Source of the DNA: Dastarcus helophoroides
Lineage: Eukaryota > Arthropoda > Insecta > Coleoptera > Bothrideridae
DNA: 64,000 nt
NCBI GenBank assembly: GCA_028583605.1
Contig: CM053328.1
Location: 9,502,782 to 9,566,781, forward strand
Direction of reading: 5' to 3'
Shown here: positions 59,002-64,000 of the stretch, piece by piece
Numbering within the stretch: the first letter of the stretch is position 1
Layout of the letters: each line of letters opens with the position of its first letter
Program-made: the position numbers and the translations under genes
The notes under the pieces: model-generated
Told to the model about the DNA's origin: nothing
What the model saw: only the letters and a program-made list of their open reading frames with translations
Database searches by the model: none

Positions 59002-59173
59002 GATGGCGCCAACTGCAACTCTTATACCTCAAGCGACGGACGCGTCGTCCCCGATAGGGCGAAAATTACAGCAGGATTACAATGGAAGTTCCGTTAACTC
59101 TTTAGTTACTTCTTTTGGACAAGCGTCTTGGTTCCCTTACCTGCCATTTGAACAAGGTCCGGATCAATTTCAG
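59002..59173 (+). CDS. Candidate first coding exon of a host gene (57 codons)
   Basis: Acceptor TTTTCCAG ends at 59001, ATG is at 59003-59005 and donor TTTCAG/GTACTA is at 59173/59174. The coding part is exactly 171 nt, so the donor is phase 0. The peptide begins MAPTATLIPQATDASSP, continues GRKLQQDYNGSSVNSLV and ends FPYLPFEQGPDQFQ. It has balanced codon and residue use, unlike any repeat-derived frame here, and is rich in Ser, Gln, Pro and Ala. There is no signal peptide or membrane segment. I do not recognise the protein; it looks like a low-complexity N-terminus preceding a domain encoded further on. The start is well supported because the ATG sits two bases after the acceptor. The upstream exon is probably 41654-41909. 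The next exon is not found before 64 kb. Confidence 0.55.
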
Positions 59174-59200
59174 GTACTAATAACGAAACTGTCTAAAATC

Positions 59201-59250
59201 TTCCCCTATCCTTATTTAAAAAGACGGTTCATCGCCATATACGGGGTAAC
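59201..59250 (+). mobile_element. CR1/Jockey-like LINE scrap
   Basis: CCTATCCTTATTTAAAAAG then ACGGTTCATCGCCAT match the LINE tail at 29634-29668, just 27 bp after the exon donor. The similarity stops at GGGGTAAC. Confidence 0.6.
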
Positions 59251-59334
59251 AATTTGAAAAGTAGCATTCAGGAATATCTTAGACAAAAATTACTATCAAG
59301 AAGATTTTAAATACCTACGATATGTATTTGGTTT

Positions 59335-62300
59335 GAAAGTTGAAAAATTTAAAATTCCTAAAATTTGAAAGTCATTGGCTTGAAGATACAAAAATTTTAA
59401 AATTCGAAAGTTTGAACGTCAAAAGTTCGAAAATTTAAAAATCGATGATTCGAATGTTCAAAAACTGAAAAGTTTTAAAGTTAAACAGTTTGAAAGACTG
59501 AACATTAAAAGTTGCAAGGTTCAGAAGTTTGAAAGTTAGAAATTTCGAAAAATTAAAAGTTTGGAATTCGAAAGTTCGAGATTTCAAAAATTTTCAATTA
59601 GCTCGAAAATTTTAATGTTTGAAAAATCGAAACTTTGAAAGTTAGACACTCGAAAATTTGAAAATCGAAGTTTCAACGATTCATAAGATTGAAAATCCTT
59701 AAATTCAAAAGTTGGAAAGTTAAAAAATGTAAAAGGTTGAAAATTAGAAAGTCCAAAAGTCCAAAAACTCGAAAATTTAAGTTACAAATTTTGAAGATTT
59801 AATAGTTGGAAAGTTCGAGAATTAACAGTCGATGGTTCGAACGTTTGAAAAATGTGTTAATTAGAAAGTTCTAAAATTGAAGGTTGATGGTTCGAAGGTT
59901 TAAAAGTGCGAAAATTGGACATTCGAAAATTTGAAAGCTTGAAATTTGGAAAGCTCGAAAATGTGAAAGTTGAAAAATTAGAAACCTTAAAAGCTGAAAA
60001 ATTGAAAGTGCGAAAATATGAAGGCTTAAAAGTTAAAAAGGTTAAAATTTTGAAAATTTTAAAATCGATGGTTTGGAAGTTAACTTCGAAAAATCGATGG
60101 TTGGAAAGTAGGAATGTTTCAAAATTTGAAAATCGAAGTTTTCTCGAGTTTTATCGAAAATCGAAAGTTAAAAAATTAGAAGCCTGTAAGTTGGAAGATT
60201 CGAAAATTTGAAAGTTTGAAATTTTGAAAGTTTGGAAAAGTGAAAGTCGAAAAAGTGAAAAGTTTGAAGTGCAAAAATGTGTTTGAAATTTTGAAAATTT
60301 GAAAGTTAATTGTTTGAAAGTTCGAAAAATCGATGATTGATAAGAATGTTCGAAAATTTAAATGCCGAAGTTTGTTGAAAGGTTTGAAACTGCAAAAGTT
60401 TTAAAATCGAAAGTTGGAACTTAAAAAGATCAGTTTGAAAGTTGAAAGGTTGGAAAGTTTGAAAGATTGGAAATTTAAAAGATAAAAATTTGAAAATTCG
60501 AGAGTTAAACAGTCGAAGTACAGGATATACTTCTTCCGAGATTGAACCATGGCAAAGAACTATTAAAAGTGTTCGACGTTTCGCCCACCACTGTAGGGGG
60601 CTTCTTCAGGAACAAAGAAAAGAAACGAAAAATAAAAAGGGAAATATAAGGGAATATTCAAAAATGAAAAGGCCAATTTCAAAACATCAGAGCACGGTAA
60701 CTCAGTATGTCCACCATACCAGAGGCGAAACTCTTCTGAATTGAAAATTGGTACAAAGGATAAGAAAGTTAGACAGACAGAAGAGCACGGTAACTCAGTA
60801 TGTCCACCATATCAGTGGCTAAACTCTTCTGACAGGCAGGAGGGAAAGGGGAAACTTTATATACCATTGGTCTGCGCAATCACTTCTGAAGATTTCCGGT
60901 GGTTGGTTTCCAGATGGAGAAAAGCATTTAACCGTCGTCTCTGTTGATGTTTTTGGGGAATTTAAAGTTTAAAATTCCAAAGGTTGAAATATTCAAAAAC
61001 GAGAAAGTTTTAAAGTAAAAAATTTTGAATATTTAATAGTTGGAACGTTCGAGAATTAACAGTCCATCGTTTGAAAGTTCGAAAAATTTGTTGGTCGGAA
61101 ACTTCTAAAATTGAAGGTTGATGGTTCGAAGGTTTAAAAGTTCGAAAATTGAAGGTTTAAATATTTGAAAACTAGAACTTCGGAAAAGTCGAAAATGTGA
61201 GAGTTGAAAAATTAGAAACCTTGAAAGCTGAAAAGTTTGAAAATGCGAAAATTTGGAATCTTGAAAGTTAAAAAGGTTAAAATTTCGAAAATTTTAAAAT
61301 CAATGGTTTGGGAATATTTCAAAATTTGAATATCAAAGTTTTCTCGAGTTTTATCGAAAATCGACATTTAAAAAATCAGAAGTCTGTAAATTGGAAGGTT
61401 CGAAAATTTGAAAGTTTGAAATTTAGAAAGTTTGAAAATGTAAAAGTCGAAAAATTGGAAAGTTTGAAAGCTGAAAAGTTTTAAGTGCCAAAGCTTAAAA
61501 GTTTAACAATTCAAAGTTTAAAGATTTTTTTGAAATTTTATAAATTTGAAAGTTAATTGTTTGAAAGTTCAAAAAATCTATGATTGGAAGATAAGAATGT
61601 TCGAAAATTTAAATGCCGAAATTTGTTAAAAAGTTTAAAAATTCAAAAATTTTAAAATCGGAAGTTGGAACCTCGAAAAATTCAGTTTGAAAGTTTAAAG
61701 GTTGAAAAGTTTGAAAGATTGGAAATTTAAAAGATGAAAAGTTTGAAATTTCGAGAATTAACGGTCGAAGGTTCGAAATTTAGAAAAGTCGAAAACTTGA
61801 AAACTGAAAAGTTGAAAAATCGAAGGTTGGAAATTAAGAATGTTTACAAATTTGAAAGTCGTAATGTTGTAACTTTGAAAATCGAAAACTCAAAAATCGA
61901 AAGTTTGCTTTGTTGTTGATGATTAATAAGAATGTTCGAAAATTTAAATGCCGAAGTTTGTTGAAAGATTTGAAAATGCAAAAATTTTAAAATTAAAAGT
62001 TGGAACTTGAAAAGGTCAGTTTGAAAGTTAAAAGGTTGGAAAGTTTGAAAGATTGGAAATTTAAAAAAAATTATTTGAAAATTCAAGAACTAAACAGTCG
62101 AAGGTTCGAAATTTTGAAAAATCGAAAACTTGAAAGCTGGAAAGTTGAAAAATCGAAGGTTGGAAACTAAGAATGTTTAAAAATTTGAAGGTCGCAGTTT
62201 TGGAAATTCGAAAAATTTGTTAGTTGGAAAGTTTTGAAACTGCAGGTTGATGGTTTGAAGGTTTGAAAGTTCTAAAATTAAACTTCGAAACTTTAAAAGT

Positions 62301-63590
62301 CTGAAATCCGGAAAGCTCGAAAATGTGAAAGAGTTGAAAAATTAGAAAATTTGCAAATCGTAGTTTAGTAGCTTTGAAAATCGAAAGTTCGAAAATCGAA
62401 AATTTGCAATTTGGAAGGTTGAAAAGTTTGAAAATTTCAAAGTTAAAAGCTCGAAAAGTAAAGATTGAAAGTTTAAAAGATTGGAAATTTAAATTTGAAA
62501 ATTCAAAGGTTACAAAGTTCAACAACTCGAAAATTTGAAAGCTAAAAATTTTGAAGAATTAATAGTTTGGAAAGTTCGAGAATTAACAGGCGATGGTTTG
62601 AAAGTGCTAAAAATTTGTTAGTTGGATAGTTTTAAAATTAAAGGTTGATGGTTCGAAGGTTTAAAAGTTCGAAAATTGAACATTCGAAACTTTGAAAGTT
62701 TAAAATTCGGAAAGCTTGAAAATGTGAAAGTTAAAAAATTAGAAACTTTGAAAGCTTAAAAGTTTGATAGTGCCAAAATTTTAAAGATTTAAACTTAAAA
62801 AGGTTAAATTGTTGAAAATTTTAGGAATGATAGTTTGGGGGTTAAGTTCGAAAAATCGAAGGTTGCAATGTAAGAATGTGCCAAAATTTGAATGTCGAAG
62901 TTTTCTCGAGTTTTATCGAAAATCAAAAGTTAGAAAATCGGAAGTTTGTAAGTTGGAATGTTCGAAAATTTAAAAGTTTGTAATTTAGAAAGTCGAAAAA
63001 CTAGAAAGTTTGAATGCGAAAGTTTAAAAGTTTAACAATTTAACAGATAAAGTTAAAAGTTTAAATATTTGTTTCAGTTGATTGTTTGAAAGTTCGAAAA
63101 AGCGATGATTGGAAGACAAGAATGTTCGAAAATTTAAATGTCGAAATTTGTTCCAAAGTTTGAAAATTCAAAAGCTTTAAATTTGACCGTTGAAAGCTCG
63201 AAAATATCAGTTTAAAAGTTCAAATGTTGGAAAGTTTGAAAGGTTGGAAATTCAAAAGATGAAAATTTTTAAAGTTCCAGAATTAACAGTCAAAGTTTCA
63301 AAAGTTCGAAATTTCGAAAAATCGAAAATTTGAAAGTTAGAAAGCTTAAAAATTTAAAACTTGAATGTTGGAAAGTTGAAAAATCGAAGATTGAAAACTA
63401 AGAACGTTCAAAGATTTGAAAATAGTAGTTTTGTAGCTTTGAAAATCGAAAGTTCGAAAATCGAAAATTTGCAATTTGGAAGGCTGGAAAATTTGAAAAT
63501 TTCAAAGTTAAAAGCTCGAAAAGAAAAGCTTGAAAGTTTAAAAGTTTAAAAGATTGGAAATTTAAAGTTTGAAAATTCGAAAGTTCAAAA
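59335..63590. repeat. Satellite B array, purine-rich orientation, ~690-bp units
   Basis: GAAAGTTTGAAAATTCGAAA-like words with an ordered higher structure. The marker GAGAATTAACAGTCGA or a variant lies near 59818, 60498, 61052, 61744, 62085, 62577 and 63275. Clean intervals are 680, 692 and 698 bp. Two unit types alternate. Type A carries AAGGTTGATGGTTCGAAGGT and, later, TCTCGAGTTTTATCGAAAAT (60135, 61341, 62903). Type B carries AAATCGAAGGTTGGAAA then AAGAATGTTTA. All 60-100-codon frames here are compositional. Confidence 0.75.
60510..60958. mobile_element. Non-satellite insertion in satellite B
   Basis: About 450 bp of balanced sequence interrupts the array: GTTCGACGTTTCGCCCACC near 60573, GGGGGCTTCTTCAGG, and a 51-bp direct repeat at 60689-60739 and 60782-60832 (AGAGCACGGTAACTCAGTAT and GTCCACCATA...). 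Two overlapping frames of 84 and 68 codons encode no known domain. It resembles the terminal part of a retroelement, but the family and target duplication are not recognised. Confidence 0.5.
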
Positions 63591-64000
63591 GCTACGAACA
63601 GCGAGAGCGGAATTCGCTCGAGCGCAGGAAGTCACGTGATATCACCAACTAACATATCTAAGAGTATGAGTACACTCCCGACGTCCTCATGGCGACATAA
63701 TAGAAATTCCGGTTCTTAGTTGATTTACTTTTGTACATATAGAGTGGTTCAAAATTCGATCACATATTTTAAAGGCGTATTTTTGGTGTCCAAATAAGAC
63801 TTTTTCTTTTTATAAGCACGTGTCTTAAAATGCACCCCTTTGGGCTCCAGCGAAAAAAATTGCAAGAACCTTTTTTTGGCATTATATTCGTTTATTATTT
63901 CAAAAAGAATGTAAACTACTTTTAGTGGGGATAGAGGAGGATCTTATTATTTTATAGCCGAAATTTTATGATTCCACTAAGAAAAAAATCCTAATAACAT
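63591..64000. other. Non-repetitive end of window
   Basis: Balanced sequence with two E-boxes (CACGTG at 63633 and 63819) and a mariner-like GTGGTTCAAAATTCGATCAC near 63744. No gene can be defined; it may lead to the next exon or an unrelated element. Confidence 0.3.

Noticed and set aside
1..64000. CRISPR array, bacterial operons, ribosome binding sites, rRNA or tRNA genes
   Set aside because: The tandem repeats lack regular spacers, exon signals and insect transposons show a eukaryotic genome, and no cloverleaf or conserved rRNA word was recognised.

Overview
Eukaryotic nuclear DNA, almost certainly from an insect; the order is not settled. The evidence is a Tc1/mariner DD41D transposon, RTE and CR1/Jockey-like LINE remnants, a Ty3/Gypsy retrotransposon, several hAT elements with 8-bp target duplications, TCAGT-type initiators, and exon/intron structure instead of operons. 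The window is visibly very AT-rich and mostly repeat-derived. The only long intact reading frame is a transposase (7184-8254).

Layout. 0-6.5 kb: foldback element, AT-rich repeat body (part alignable to a hAT body at 42.2 kb) and LINE scraps. 6.5-8.8 kb: DD41D mariner-like transposon with ~420-bp inverted repeats. 8.8-14.3 kb: a short single-copy stretch with a TATA signal, then AT-rich quasi-repeats whose purine strand flips near 11.6 kb. 14.8-15.2 kb: TATA/Inr promoter and a GC-richer leader-like segment. 16.8-23.8 kb: a pyrimidine-rich satellite split by a dead RTE LINE. 24.9-27.5 kb: hAT element with perfect CATTTAAA duplication. 28.4-29.05 kb: a probable solo LTR carrying three TTCnnGAA and four GATA motifs next to a TATA box. 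29.4-36 kb: LINE tail, quasi-repeats and two foldback copies. 36.07-40.49 kb: degenerate Ty3/Gypsy element on the minus strand. 41.65-41.91 kb: candidate noncoding first exon. 42.05-45.33 kb: three-level nest, hAT in hAT in foldback. 46-53 kb: quasi-repeats, a repeat rich in CCGGTTTTCG, and a palindrome made from two mariner 3' ends. 54.03-57.11 kb: a 3.1-kb near-complete palindrome. 57.5-58.1 kb: hAT end beside a broken transposon-like gene. 59.00-59.17 kb: candidate first coding exon. 59.3-63.6 kb: the 16.8-kb satellite again, in the opposite orientation.

The most economical reading is one host gene on the plus strand. Its untranslated first exon ends at 41909 (CAG/GTAAGT) and its first coding exon is 59002-59173 (57 codons, phase 0), separated by an intron of about 17 kb filled with transposons and satellite. 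The promoter at 14.8 kb could be an alternative start of the same gene. The rest of the coding region would lie beyond 64 kb.

Because inserts interrupt one another, relative ages can be read: foldback older than hAT-1 older than hAT-2 (42-45 kb), satellite older than RTE (20.8 kb), and palindromic mariner derivative older than a foldback copy (51.2 kb). All comparisons were done by eye; boundaries of diffuse repeats are approximate.
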